NCBI RefSeq assembly: GCF_019059575.1
Contig: NW_024881859.1
Location: forward strand, 1-64,000
Reading direction: 5' to 3'
Source: Amphibalanus amphitrite
Taxonomy: Eukaryota; Arthropoda; Thecostraca; Balanomorpha; Balanidae
Length of the DNA: 64,000 nt
Part shown: piece after piece, positions 53,349-64,000 of the stretch
Layout of the letters: the number at the start of each line of letters is the position of its first letter
Numbering within the stretch: position 1 is the stretch's first letter
The notes under the pieces: generated by a model
Seen by the model: only the letters and a program-made list of their open reading frames with translations
Told to the model about the DNA's origin: nothing
Databases searched by the model: none
Program-made: the position numbers and the translations under genes

Positions 53349-53353
53349 GACAT

Positions 53354-53718
53354 TGTCATGGTTTTACGCATAACACACGAATTGATACCGCATTAGCGAA
53401 ATCGAGGATATGACAACGTTATTGTTCTATCTACATATATTGCGAGATAAAATGAACGAATAGGTACTTTACGATTAATCACTGCTTCAAGGACATCGAA
53501 TCTAGTTTTGTTTACTTCTCAAAGGCAATAAAGTCCCCAGTCACGTATTATATTATTACAAAAAAACATCCCCAATGAACCCCAGAAAAGGACGACCACG
53601 ATCGAATCGAATGAATCCCAAGTCCCGAATCGAACAATTATCGTCAGACATTCCGTGACACTAAATTGACATCAGCGCGTGCGACATTCACGCCGGAGCC
53701 GTTAGTTAAACGGCGACA
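53354..53718 (-). repeat. 3' LTR of the BEL/Pao element
   Basis: A 365-bp terminal repeat with TG/CA ends. It is the 3' copy because the element is transcribed from the minus strand. I found no difference from the copy at 59707-60071. Confidence 0.95.
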
Positions 53719-53735
53719 TCTTCCCCCCTCCCCCC
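53719..53735 (-). promoter_or_regulatory. Polypurine tract of the BEL/Pao element
   Basis: On the minus strand, GGGGGGAGGGGGGAAGA directly abuts the 3' LTR. This is the expected primer position for plus-strand DNA synthesis. Confidence 0.9.
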
Positions 53736-53806
53736 GCCGAAGGTGTGACCAGTAACCTATGCCCAGTGCTCAGCCGTTTCACCGTCTCATTGTCTGCTCG
53801 AACCCG

Positions 53807-56800
53807 TTACGCCCCGTTCTCGAGGAGGCATATCTTCACTACTGGCCTCACGTACGTTCCAGCTCTTGTTTTCAGCTCCACAGAGCGGACACGGCCATCA
53901 GAGCCGGGGAACACCTTCGTCACTCGCGCGAGCGGCCAGCGACCTCGAGGGGTGTTGTTCTCCGCGATGAGAACTACGTCGTCCACCTGAATCTGTCGGG
54001 TCTCCTTCGTCCATTTTCCCCGCTTCACTAGTGTCGGGACGTACTCTTTCGACCATCGTCTCCAGAAGTGTTCCGATATTTTCTGAGCTTGTCTCCAGCG
54101 TCGTCTGAGACAGAGATCCTCATCTGAGCATGCGCCGGGAGGGAGACTCGGGGACTCGCGGCCGAGAAGTATGTGGTTCGGCGTCAGAGCCTGCGGGTCG
54201 CCGGCAGAGGAGCTCACGTAGGTTAGCGGGCGGCTGTTCATCATAAACTCTACTTCCGCCAGAACGGTCGTCAGTACCTCCTCTGTGACTATATTCTGGC
54301 CGACAACTGCTCGCAGACACCGTTTGACGGACGCCACCAGCCTCTCCCAACAGCCTCCCATGTGAGGCCCGCCGGGAGGACTGTAGATCCACTTGATGCC
54401 TTGTTGAGTTAGGGCGTCGCTGATCTGCATTGAATTCCAATGTCGCAGTGATTCTCGAAGTTCTTGTTCACCTTTCTTAAAGCTCTTCCAGTTGTCGCAG
54501 TGAATCTCTGTAGGGCGGCCACGGCGGCTCATGAAACGTCGAAGAGCTAACAGAAAACTATCTGTGTCGAGAGACGACGTCAGCTCGAGATGTACGGCTC
54601 GAGTAGATAGGCAGGTTACAAGCAAGATGAATCTCCGTTCGGTGCGACGCCGTACCCGCACGCACACCGGCCCGCAGAAGTCCAATCCGATGGAGCTGAA
54701 CGGATGCCGGCTGTCGAATCTCGCCTTTGGCAAATCTGCCATCAGTGGAGCCTGTGGATGCGCGCGCCGATTCCGACATAGAGCACAGTTGTGCAAATGC
54801 ATCTTCACAGTTGATCTGGCTTTGGGAATCCAGTAGTTCTGACGGAGTTCATTCAGAGTATGCTCCACTCCCGCGTGGAGCACTCTGCGATGCTCTGCTG
54901 TGACGATAAGTCGAGTAACGTCATGGCGCCTCGGAAGAATGATAGGATGTCTCGTTGGCGTAGGCAGAGAGCTTCGCTCGAGTCGCCCACCTACACGGAT
55001 GATTCCGTTAGCATCGAGCGCCGGAGTCAACTGCTCGAGAGAGCTGTTGGGAGGCAGACGCTTGTTCTTGGACAAAGCTTTCAGCTCCTCGGGAAACCCC
55101 TCTTCTTGAACCTTTCGAAAAACATGACTTTCTGCCTGTTGCAGCTCTTCTACAGCCAGTGGTCCATCTTTGAGGAACTCTCGACAACGCGGACGTGTCT
55201 TGGCGATCAAGTTGTTTCTGAAGCGGAGCACCCAAGCAGTCACACGCTTGTATCGGATCCAGGACGAATGGCGAGCAGGATCCACCAGCAACTTTGCCGC
55301 AGACGACTCACTCAGCGCAGCCACTGTCTTCACCTCTGGATCGTCGTTATCCACTGGCGTGGGCCGTGAAGACGTGGTCCAGTATTGCTCCGGCCTTTGT
55401 AGGAATTCAGGGCCTCTGAACCATCGACTGTCTGCACTCAGTTCTGTGATAGCCAGGCCACGCGAGCAGTCGTCCGCTGGATTTAACGAGCCTGGTACGT
55501 GACGCCATTGTTTGGGACTTGTACTATCTCTAATCTCAGCGACCCTGTTCGCTACAAACGTTTGGAAGCGGCGGCTGTCGTTGTTTATGTAGCCCAGGAC
55601 CACCTCACTATCTGTCCAAAAGTATGTGTCATCGACTGGGGTCGTGAGAGAGGCTCCAATGCTGCGGGCCAGTCGAACTGCAAGTACCGCTCCCTGCAGC
55701 TCCAACCGAACGATTGTGAGATTTTTCAGTGGTGCGACGCGGGTGCGACTCATCACTAGAGCGCTACTGATGCTTCCATCCAAAAATAAAAGCCTTATGT
55801 AGCCCGCGGCTCCAAAGGCAGTCTCCGAAGCATCGCAGAAGATGTGGAGTTCTCGCCGAGTGACTCTCGATTGGCTGGACGGCTTATAGCATCGTGGAAC
55901 GCTGAGCTCAGCGAGCATAGCTGCGCTTTCCTGCCAGCACCTCCAACGACGAAGATCATCGGCTTCCAGTACTGCATCCCATGAAATTTGCTTCTTCCAC
56001 AGGTCCTGCATGAGCAGCTTTCCATGAAGGGTAAAGGGCGTCACGAGACCCAGTGGGTCGAATACTGACGCCAAGGAGGCGAGCACCCCACGTTTTGTCG
56101 TAGGCATTTTCTGATGACCGGGTGCTTGAATGCCGATGGTGTCAGTTTCTGTGTCCCACAGCAATCCGAGAACTCGCCTGGGAGGCTGTGGTGCGGATAC
56201 ATCCGCGTCCGGATGAGCTCTGTCGGCGGGGGCAACAGAAGTCAGAACCTCGGAGGAATTACTCATCCACTTCCGTAGCTTGAATCCTCCGCTGGCCGCA
56301 CGCCTCGTGACGGTGTGCAGAAGATCGATGGCCGATTCCGTAGTGTCTTCTGAAGACACGTAATCGTCCATATAAAATTGCTGCGATATCTGATCCGCCA
56401 GCCATCGACCTTCTCCGTCTCTGTGATTTTCTATAGCTTTCCGAAGTGCGTAACTGGCAATTGCCGGAGAGCATTTGGCGCCAAAGATCGCTCTGGTCAT
56501 CTCATACGTATCCGGTGGTCTGTCGCACTCCAAGTTTCTCCATAAGAAACTCAGAGCTGGCTGGTCCTGCTGTCGAATCCTCACTTGCAGGAACATCTGA
56601 TCAATGTCACCCGCTATTCCGATGAGGTTCTCTCGAAATCGTATCAGGACGCCCGGGAGCTCCTGGAGGAGGTCAGGCCCTGTCAGTAATCGACTGTTTA
56701 GCGACACGCCGTGGAACTCAGCGGCCGCATCAAACACCATCCGGATCTTGCCAGGCTTGTTTGCATTTGACACAGCATGGTGAGGTAATAGCCAACGATT

Positions 56801-59644
56801 CTGGCTTGCCTTCGTCACGTCGCTGTTCTTTACCTTCCGTGCGTAGCCAGCCGTGACATAATCGTCGATGACTTCCTTGTACTTCTCTGCCTTCCCAGAG
56901 TCTCTCAAAAGTGACCTTTCTGTCCTTTCCAGCCGTCGAAGAGCACCCAGTCGATTGTCCGGCATTGAAACGTCGTCGGACTTCCACAGTAAAGGAGCTT
57001 CAAAATGCCCATCTACCAGCGTGGTGGTCTCCTCCAGGATTTTCACAGCTCGACGGTCATCTTGCGAGAGTGACTTTATGTCCGAGTGTGTCGAGCCGAA
57101 CGATTCGGTGTCCCAAAACCTCTGCAACATATCGCTCAGTTCGTCCTCGCGTGGTGTGCTGCGATGCACGTGCATCACGTGCTGTGTCTCCGGGGGAACT
57201 AGGCCGCTTATCCTTCCAGAGAGCGACCAACCGAAATGGGTCCTGATGGCGACTGGCTGTCCCGGTCTTCCGACTCTTACTTCCCTCTGAAGTAAAGCTT
57301 CCAGCACGTTTGCACCCAGCAGTACCTGAATTTGGTCTGGCCGAGCGAAGGCGATATCAAGACCTTCCAGATGCTCCCATTTGGCGCGTGTGGCTGAACT
57401 GATTGGTGGAGAGGGGACATTCAGCTTCGGCACCGTCCATACCTCGCTGGCGGTTACAGAACCGGGCTCAGCATCATGCGACAGTGGCGTCAACTTTATT
57501 GATGTCTTCAGTGCCATGCGGCGCCGTCCACTCGTTTCGACGTTGTTGAGACTCAGAGACCGCCTCTCGCCTTTCAGTTTCAATTTATCGGCCAGGTCTT
57601 CGGTACACAAGGAAACCTGAGCGCCTGAGTCAAGAAGGGCGAATGTATCGATGAAGTTATCAATACCGTGAACTCGAACTGGCACGATTTGTAACATTGT
57701 CGTGTCTTCTTCCTGAGGTGTCGCTACTGCAACCGTCCGGGGATTCGCCGTCACTTCAGTGCGGTCGGAACGAGGGAAGACCCTACCGCTTCCGTGCAGC
57801 AGACGGTGATGTGTTCCTTGGCAGCCGCTCTCTCCGCATCGTTCCCCAGATGAGCACTGACGTGAGCGATGTCCATATTCTAAGCATACGAAGCACCTGC
57901 GGCTCTCTCCGACGGACTTAGCCCGCTCCTGAGGCGTTTGCCGAATAAAGACGGGACAATTGACAAGCTGGTGGTGTTCACCGCAGATGCAGCATGGTTC
58001 CGACTCTACCTTCGGAGCAGTCGTCAGGGTCGATGCGCTCGAAGCGAGTCGGTGAGTCAGGCTCCGTGAGTTGTCACGGCGAGGCGGTTTTCTCATCTCA
58101 GCGGATCTCACTGGGACCGTTGACAGGATTCGAGCCTGCCGGCCCAGCCACTGGTCGAAGTCTCGAAGGGTTGCCCGCTTTGGCTCAGCTGCAACAGCTT
58201 CGCGGCTCCATTCGCGTCTTAGATCGTCCGGAAGTTTGAGCACGACGCGACGGAGATTTTCTGTGCTGCTGAGGTCTCCATCGTAGCCCATGTTTTCAAG
58301 CACTGAGACAGCGCAGTGCACCACCGAGTAGAAGTTTTCTAGTGTGGTTGGGCTGATTTCCTGCATAGGAGGGAAGGTAAAAACGGCGGAGAGCCTTCCG
58401 TTCACGATATCTCCCTCTCTTCCAAACCTCTCCAGTAATGTTTGAAGCGCGATTGGATACAGTTTTCCATCATAGAGCATCCCTTCGACGGCGCGCTTAG
58501 CGAGGCCAGTCACCGAGGACTGAAGGTGAGCAAGTTTCTCCGAATTCGATAAGCCTCTCTGGTCGTGTATCAACGTCTTGAAAAGCCCAATCCACTGTGG
58601 CCATTCGATTGCGGCCCCACTGAATTTCGGGAGCTGGATCTGAGGAACGCTCCGATAATTTACGTTCCTTGCGTCAGCTGATTCAACGTGAGAGGAGCTG
58701 GAAATGTCGTAGATCCAGGACAGGTGTGAAGTTTCTTGATAAGTCTTAGTCGCTCCAACCGGCGTGGTTGGTTTGTCTGGAGCGTCTTCCTTTGCCGTTT
58801 TGCGTCCTCCCTCAACGATGGCGCCTGTTGTCGTCTCTTGGCAGACTAATTCAGCATTGTGAACGGCTAGAACGGGGGGCATAGGAGAAGTGTTTGGAGG
58901 CGCATCACTAGGACTTGGATGATTACAATCGTTAGCGCCATCAGCTTGCGCCTGGCTTGCGGTACCAGCGTTAGCCGCCGCCTGTTCCGGCTGGCGACAG
59001 ACCTCTTCTCCCGACGAATTTCCATTAGGAAAATCATCGATTCGGTCCCAGCAAAGTTCACTCTCCGCCGCCTTGCGCAGTTCCGCCTCCTTTGCTGCGA
59101 GCTCTGCTTCGTCACGGGCTTCAGCAAGGCGAGCTGAGCGAGCAATTTCACGCTGACGACGCTGATTTTCTTCTTCCTGCTGCTCCGCCTTTCGTTCCGC
59201 CTCGAGGCGGCGCGTCAACTGCTCCACACGCATTTGTTTGAGTCGTGCTTCGATCTGAGCTTCCTTTAAAGCGGTGGACGCTTGAGAGCTCGATGAGACG
59301 CGTGAGTGACTAACTGACACGGACTTGGAAGAAGTGACATCTGATCGAGTGGCATTGGCTCGCAACTCCAAGTGCGACTTTATCTTAGAGACAAGAAGCC
59401 TGTGCGTTTCTTCTATCTCTTCAATGTGTTTTTCGGCAAGTTCTCGTTCTTCAGCGTTTTGTAGCTGATCTTCGTACTCGTCACTTATGGACAGTATTTC
59501 TTCCAGGACATCGTCTAAGTCCTTCAAGGATTCGGCCAGCAAGGTCGTGCTTCCTTGCGCCGACATTAGTGCCTCCGCTCTGGCACATATTCGGGAGAAC
59601 TTGGCCTCCTTTCTCGATCTGATTCTTTTCAGTCGATCACTCAT
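53807..59644 (-). CDS. BEL/Pao Gag-Pol polyprotein, 1945 aa
   Basis: One uninterrupted frame runs from an ATG 62 bp inside the 5' LTR. Domains in order: charged coiled coil (about 125-195); Gag-like DUF1759 (about 333-480); CCHC-type knuckles (about 551-598); aspartic protease with DSGA (about 671); reverse transcriptase with YMDD (about 1090); RNase H with FCDASE (about 1270); integrase HHCC zinc domain (about 1583-1623); integrase core with acidic residues in GLDFCGP, HCDNW and CWERL (about 1654-1768); C-terminal DUF5641 (about 1850-1940). All catalytic signatures that I can check are present, and I see no stop or frameshift. It replicates through an RNA intermediate in cytoplasmic particles. 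There is no envelope domain. Confidence 0.97.
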   Translation of the reverse strand: MSDRLKRIRSRKEAKFSRICARAEALMSAQGSTTLLAESLKDLDDVLEEILSISDEYEDQLQNAEERELAEKHIEEIEETHRLLVSKIKSHLELRANATRSDVTSSKSVSVSHSRVSSSSQASTALKEAQIEARLKQMRVEQLTRRLEAERKAEQQEEENQRRQREIARSARLAEARDEAELAAKEAELRKAAESELCWDRIDDFPNGNSSGEEVCRQPEQAAANAGTASQAQADGANDCNHPSPSDAPPNTSPMPPVLAVHNAELVCQETTTGAIVEGGRKTAKEDAPDKPTTPVGATKTYQETSHLSWIYDISSSSHVESADARNVNYRSVPQIQLPKFSGAAIEWPQWIGLFKTLIHDQRGLSNSEKLAHLQSSVTGLAKRAVEGMLYDGKLYPIALQTLLERFGREGDIVNGRLSAVFTFPPMQEISPTTLENFYSVVHCAVSVLENMGYDGDLSSTENLRRVVLKLPDDLRREWSREAVAAEPKRATLRDFDQWLGRQARILSTVPVRSAEMRKPPRRDNSRSLTHRLASSASTLTTAPKVESEPCCICGEHHQLVNCPVFIRQTPQERAKSVGESRRCFVCLEYGHRSRQCSSGERCGESGCQGTHHRLLHGSGRVFPRSDRTEVTANPRTVAVATPQEEDTTMLQIVPVRVHGIDNFIDTFALLDSGAQVSLCTEDLADKLKLKGERRSLSLNNVETSGRRRMALKTSIKLTPLSHDAEPGSVTASEVWTVPKLNVPSPPISSATRAKWEHLEGLDIAFARPDQIQVLLGANVLEALLQREVRVGRPGQPVAIRTHFGWSLSGRISGLVPPETQHVMHVHRSTPREDELSDMLQRFWDTESFGSTHSDIKSLSQDDRRAVKILEETTTLVDGHFEAPLLWKSDDVSMPDNRLGALRRLERTERSLLRDSGKAEKYKEVIDDYVTAGYARKVKNSDVTKASQNRWLLPHHAVSNANKPGKIRMVFDAAAEFHGVSLNSRLLTGPDLLQELPGVLIRFRENLIGIAGDIDQMFLQVRIRQQDQPALSFLWRNLECDRPPDTYEMTRAIFGAKCSPAIASYALRKAIENHRDGEGRWLADQISQQFYMDDYVSSEDTTESAIDLLHTVTRRAASGGFKLRKWMSNSSEVLTSVAPADRAHPDADVSAPQPPRRVLGLLWDTETDTIGIQAPGHQKMPTTKRGVLASLASVFDPLGLVTPFTLHGKLLMQDLWKKQISWDAVLEADDLRRWRCWQESAAMLAELSVPRCYKPSSQSRVTRRELHIFCDASETAFGAAGYIRLLFLDGSISSALVMSRTRVAPLKNLTIVRLELQGAVLAVRLARSIGASLTTPVDDTYFWTDSEVVLGYINNDSRRFQTFVANRVAEIRDSTSPKQWRHVPGSLNPADDCSRGLAITELSADSRWFRGPEFLQRPEQYWTTSSRPTPVDNDDPEVKTVAALSESSAAKLLVDPARHSSWIRYKRVTAWVLRFRNNLIAKTRPRCREFLKDGPLAVEELQQAESHVFRKVQEEGFPEELKALSKNKRLPPNSSLEQLTPALDANGIIRVGGRLERSSLPTPTRHPIILPRRHDVTRLIVTAEHRRVLHAGVEHTLNELRQNYWIPKARSTVKMHLHNCALCRNRRAHPQAPLMADLPKARFDSRHPFSSIGLDFCGPVCVRVRRRTERRFILLVTCLSTRAVHLELTSSLDTDSFLLALRRFMSRRGRPTEIHCDNWKSFKKGEQELRESLRHWNSMQISDALTQQGIKWIYSPPGGPHMGGCWERLVASVKRCLRAVVGQNIVTEEVLTTVLAEVEFMMNSRPLTYVSSSAGDPQALTPNHILLGRESPSLPPGACSDEDLCLRRRWRQAQKISEHFWRRWSKEYVPTLVKRGKWTKETRQIQVDDVVLIAENNTPRGRWPLARVTKVFPGSDGRVRSVELKTRAGTYVRPVVKICLLENGA

Positions 59645-59686
59645 TTTCGAATGTACTAGTAGACCGTATCGACAGGCGAATGCCTA

Positions 59687-59703
59687 TCCGGCCCGGAGGA
59701 CCA
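59687..59703 (-). promoter_or_regulatory. tRNA primer-binding site of the BEL/Pao element
   Basis: On the minus strand, TGGTCCTCCGGGCCGGA starts three bases after the 5' LTR. It begins with the required TGG (complement of tRNA CCA). It resembles the complement of an arthropod tRNA-Tyr 3' end, with differences in the acceptor stem. The identity of the tRNA is tentative. Confidence 0.75.
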
Positions 59704-59706
59704 AAA

Positions 59707-60071
59707 TGTCATGGTTTTACGCATAACACACGAATTGATACCGCATTAGCGAAATCGAGGATATGACAACGTTATTGTTCTATCTACATATATTGCGAGA
59801 TAAAATGAACGAATAGGTACTTTACGATTAATCACTGCTTCAAGGACATCGAATCTAGTTTTGTTTACTTCTCAAAGGCAATAAAGTCCCCAGTCACGTA
59901 TTATATTATTACAAAAAAACATCCCCAATGAACCCCAGAAAAGGACGACCACGATCGAATCGAATGAATCCCAAGTCCCGAATCGAACAATTATCGTCAG
60001 ACATTCCGTGACACTAAATTGACATCAGCGCGTGCGACATTCACGCCGGAGCCGTTAGTTAAACGGCGACA
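59707..60071 (-). repeat. 5' LTR of the BEL/Pao element
   Basis: This 365-bp terminal repeat appears identical to the copy at 53354-53718. It would carry the promoter of the element for minus-strand transcription. Confidence 0.95.
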
Positions 60072-60406
60072 GACATCATGATTTATTCTTCATGCGTTTT
60101 GCACTACCGCAAAACACTTGCGGCTTCCTTAGTCCCCGTTTAGGTCATATTACCACATCACTCTTTCCTTCCTGTTAGCCAGGAAAACTGACTCGTCGGG
60201 GATTACCACATCATAACACTGCCGCGAAATCCCCATCGTTTTCCACTCGGTTGCGTTGGCGGCTATGTTGAATTTGACCGGGGATGTATTCTTGGTTTCA
60301 GGTGTGATGTCGCTGCTGGCACCGGCACCACTCTGATGCAAGCCACGACCCAAGTGTGAAGTGAGAGGCCGATCGCGCGCGACCAGACTACCAGTTCGCA
60401 GCCGAA

Positions 60407-60487
60407 ATGAACTCGGGAATGTCGAATTTCAACATCAAGAAGTCGTTTGTGTGGAAGTATGGACTCTCCAAACTCCATAAGAAGAAG
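60407..60487 (+). CDS. Candidate first coding exon of an unrecognised gene, partial
   Basis: ATG at 60407 opens a 27-codon frame reading MNSGMSNFNIKKS and then FVWKYGLSKLHKKK. It ends exactly in phase 0 at a consensus donor GTAAGC. GC-rich sequence with a GCGCGC word just upstream looks like a 5' leader. The peptide is basic with no hydrophobic stretch. I do not recognise the family. No second exon was found before the window ends, so any intron exceeds 3.5 kb. The BEL/Pao element inserted about 330 bp upstream, in the opposite orientation. Confidence 0.5.
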
Positions 60488-63087
60488 GTAAGCTGTTTAG
60501 ACGGAGCCTGAGCACGATCTCGCTGGTAGCCGAAACATTCTGACAATGGCCCGGTGGAATTTCGCTGCCATTTAGCGCTAATGGTTCTGCTTTTGTTTAC
60601 TGCCTGTCATCGTTTCGTCCTTGGCAATCTCTGACACGATCGCTTTCACTACATGACCTGACGCTAACGAGAAATTCCAGGAACGGGCACGGTCGTAAAC
60701 ATTGACTCATGGACTCATGGATGATTCTGTACCATCAATGGTAGTAGCCAGAACAATATTGTGACTCACAGAAGTATCAGGCGTGGCTCAAACTTCTTCG
60801 GCTAGGAATCATAAATGTTTTTCTTTGGCTCTGTATGGGATACGGGATCTACATGGATATAACTTAGGCCAGTAACAGCGCCACGATAGTTACGGCCGTT
60901 TACCAAGTTTGTTTCTGATAACCTACCATTGCGTGACCATAGACGCATCCGATCTGTAGTCATAGTAACTTATCTTTTATGACATCATGCGCATCAAATG
61001 TCCAGCTAAAACCAAACAAAGACCCAGCTTAAACAAAAGTATGTCCTTGTTCGTAAGCAGATATATTCTACGTGCGTCTGCCTTTTTCCCTCCCCATTGC
61101 GTCATGCCCCGCGGTCACTGGTCGGTCCCTTTGAATCGTATGTCGTCACGGAGTCCGGCGGATGTTCGACAACTCAGGACACAGTGCGGCGCGCACCTGT
61201 TTGCCCATGGCCCGGCGATAAAACACACACCGGTCGTAAACGGCCGACCTTGGAGGAATCCGGTGTTTGAGGTGACCAAATTTTGGGCAAGTGAAACTAG
61301 TTTGGCTTTCGAGGTTGGATTGTGTTTTATTGGCAAAAACTAACACAGTGTCGACCCAAATAACCAGGTGTGACGAATGTCATGAATAAGCCAAAGTTGC
61401 TTTTTACTCTCCATGACAGTGGTAGCGTTTCGGACTTCACTTTGATCCAAGGACCTTTGATATGCTAATGCGTCGAAATGACAGTGCCATTAGGGAGTTT
61501 GACGCTTGCTTGTCGCCTCACACCGGACTGGACATTATGGTAATGGTGTCACAGCTGAATAACGCCGAAGCATAGCCACTTGGGTCCTAAGCGAGGGAGA
61601 CTCGTCAATTTTTTGCTGATAACTTGCCAGCAATACTGACTGGGTCATGTTTTACGCTGCTTTTGTTATAGCGATCTTGACATTTTATTGAGAAATCTTT
61701 AATAGTGTCAAAAACGTCCGGCTTTTGATCAAAATTGTTAAAATCAACAGGAACAATTATTATTGTGCATTATCAAATTAGTTTATGATTCGCATTCCGC
61801 TTGGTCGAAGCATACCTGTCTTTATTTTTTTTTATCATGCCTGTACTCATCATACACAAATGCACCTCAGCATGTTACCTACACAGTACACTCAACAAAG
61901 GCAATGAGCATGGGACCAATGCCCAACTCACGATCCTTGCGCAGTCACCCAATTCCATCTGTGACAAACCCCCCTCACTGCCCTGGTTATCGAACCTCTG
62001 GGAGCGATCACCGGACGTACATACTCCTACAACCGTTATACACGACACCGTGGGAGAAACACCCGAGATGCCCGGCGATTCAGACCGGTCGTACGAAATA
62101 GGGCCGGCGAAACTGCGAGCTGCGCGATATGCCGCGGAAATGTAACAGATGATCCGGATTGATTGGTGAACTGGTTTCCATGCGAGACTTGTGGGTAATG
62201 CGGATAATGAATATCTGGAGCGAAACAAGAACGCTTAGCTTTTGATGACAGAACTACGTAGCTGATAAGCACCTTTGAAAGTGCCTGTTTGTTGAGGTTA
62301 TTCCTATGCCGTTTCGCATCAAGATGATTCTCTAGTTGGTCTCTATGGAGGCATGTAGTGCATCACATTATCACAACCCTTTCTCATTAAAAGAAATATG
62401 CACTGTATTTATGGCACTGCGAATGCACACATCACAAAGGCACACGTATTTCTCATTACGATAAGCAACCATTTTTTCACAAATGCCACTGAGCATTTCC
62501 GGTGTTTCGCCTGCCGTCAGTCGCATAATGTTGACGCGTTTTGAGTTATGACCCATCAAATGTAACCAAGCTTACGTCAAACTACAACTATGAATGGAGA
62601 AACGCATTAAAGTGACCATCCCACCTTAACATTAGTTTTGAGTTGAGATAGCCAAATTGGTGGCCATGGCCTGCAAATACCGGTTTGGGTACTCACAACA
62701 TCGAAAAATGCTTTAATTCGGAGATATGGAATTTCAAACTTGCAGTTTTCGGATTCTAAGGGGCTAATGCATTGAGATGCCCCCTTAGAATTTGTGACGT
62801 CAGCGGTGATCTAACGATTTTAAAACCTTATACTAACATCTTTGTAAAGCAGCGGTGGTAAATGCTATTTGCGCGCAACATCTGCCGCGAACGCCGCACT
62901 TCCAAAATGAAGTCGCTAGGAACAGCGGAGATCCCAAAAAGGTAAACAAAAGTAGAAGTCTAATATCTTGAAAACCGGTGAATATTTTTCGGTGAAATTT
63001 GGTAGATATTCGTTTTTGCTCTTTCTGAATCGAGCGACATCACTTTCATGCCAATTCATTAACTTTTTTGAAGGTGGGAGGGTCCCT
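60488..63087. other. No further exon recognised (possible intron)
   Basis: The AT-balanced sequence contains no recognisable protein or RNA gene. If the exon at 60407-60487 is real, this is its first intron. Confidence 0.4.
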
Positions 63088-63091
63088 TTAA

Positions 63092-64000
63092 CCCTCGCCG
63101 GCCGAGGGGGGGGGGGCGGGTGCCGCCCCCCCATAGGGTTTTTTCGCGATAGCTCCGAACACGCTGGCGATAGAGAGCTGAAACTTGGCATACCTGACCT
63201 TTGATTCAAGCCGGATCTTTTGACACCAACCGCATTTTTGGGTCAGGTCAGGTCACTGACCTATGACGTCATAAGTGAACCTCTGCACGGTCTTCAGATG
63301 TCGCAACTTCGCAACGCCCTCACTGCCAGAGGAGATGTCACAGGGAAATGAAACTTGCAGGATGTAGTATCCATTATAAGTCCCACAACTTGTATATCTC
63401 GGATTTTTCCTAAAGGTCATATGAGGTCAGGTCATTTTCGTGACTTCACCATTATAAGTCAATGAGGAAAAATTCAAACTGCTATTCTGGCGCCGGGAAC
63501 GATCTCCAACTATCTCAAGCACACAGAATCGTGATTTGATGCACTCCTTGCAAGGTTAGATGCGTCACTTTTGCAATGTTGACCTTGCGTGACGTCATTT
63601 ATGACGTCATCAAGGTCATATTAGTTTTTCGTCAATAACTCTTGATCAAATTGAGCTAGCGAGTCGGGAAAGCCACCAATGGACTCAGGAAGACCTGCCG
63701 AATCGACTGATATGCGACATGACCCCTTTCGACCAATTTCGTGACCTAAGGGTGCTGACCTGACCGTGACCTGAGGTCAACATCCCAAGTTGACCTGACC
63801 CGAACAAAAAGTATATCATTCGACGCACCTGAGCGAGGCGAACACGATGCTGCCAAAATCGCGGCTCTGCGGCCGTTTTTTGCGAAGTTATTCACCAAAA
63901 ACTGAACCGTACCTTGGGGCACTTGACCTGACCTCAGAGTTCACCGGTTGACCTAGGACCTTAAAATTGGGTACCAATCTCTGCGTCTCATAACGGCGCA
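63092..64000. mobile_element. TTAA-family element E, truncated by the window edge
   Basis: TTAA at 63088-63091 precedes CCCTCGCCGGCCGAGGGGG and a G/C-tract hairpin with core GCGGGTGCCGC. The interior has AGGTCA/TGACCT clusters, three TGACGTCA-type sites and text homologous to fragments F1 and F2. The right end lies outside the window. Confidence 0.7.

Larger units (their letters stand above)
53354..60071 (-). mobile_element. Complete BEL/Pao LTR retrotransposon
   Basis: The element is 6718 bp, flanked by the 5-bp target duplication GACAT (53349-53353 and 60072-60076). Two 365-bp LTRs (TGTCATGG...GGCGACA) appear identical by eye. A primer-binding site, polypurine tract and one full polyprotein frame are present on the minus strand. 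Identical LTRs and an open frame mean a recent insertion. No envelope-like frame is seen. Confidence 0.97.

Noticed and set aside
53354..60071. Endogenous retrovirus with envelope
   Set aside because: The single frame ends with the integrase and DUF5641 region, and only about 70 bp separate its stop from the polypurine tract, so there is no room for an envelope gene.

Overview
The window is eukaryotic nuclear DNA from an arthropod-like metazoan. The genes have short exons with GT-AG introns, and the mobile elements are CR1-type LINE, mariner, hAT-type MITE, tRNA-SINE and BEL/Pao. I would guess a crustacean, possibly a barnacle, but no marker sequence proves it. Gene density is low and repeat density is very high.

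Left part (1-10 kb): six exons of an ABHD18-type alpha/beta hydrolase gene run leftward from 6465 to 2727, and the gene continues beyond the left edge. One intron carries an internally deleted mariner that is itself split by a ~395-bp hAT-type MITE. Upstream lies a 5'-truncated CR1-like LINE whose ORF is interrupted by a second, nearly identical copy of the same MITE. Both MITE copies have perfect 8-bp target duplications.

Repeat block (10.5-29.6 kb): no host gene is recognisable. It starts with a ~53-bp minisatellite and two degenerate short-unit arrays. A family of TTAA-bounded non-autonomous elements follows, at 14149-15339, 19139-20060, 20575-21580, 25018-26919 and 26924-28116, with fragments at 15.9-17.9 kb and at 63092 to the right edge. 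They have CCC(G)-type ends, subterminal G-tract/C-tract hairpins and many AGGTCA motifs. A ~4.9-kb structure (20120-25017) is a tandem array of eight ~450-bp units between ~90-bp inverted repeats. One TTAA element sits in an array unit, and the neighbouring units supply the empty target site. A tRNA-derived SINE, nested MITEs and a decayed Tc1-like transposase complete the block.

Gene pair (30-36 kb): a five-coding-exon tetraspanin gene and an intronless sphingolipid delta(4)-desaturase (DEGS1/ifc family) gene both lie on the + strand.

Right part (36-64 kb): about 17 kb holds no gene I can recognise, only GC-rich islands that may be promoters or 5' exons, plus small foldback repeats. A complete BEL/Pao LTR retrotransposon (53354-60071) follows. 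It has apparently identical 365-bp LTRs, a 5-bp target duplication and one uninterrupted 1945-codon polyprotein ORF on the minus strand. Just beyond it is a candidate first coding exon (60407-60487, +) of an unrecognised gene. The window ends inside another TTAA element.
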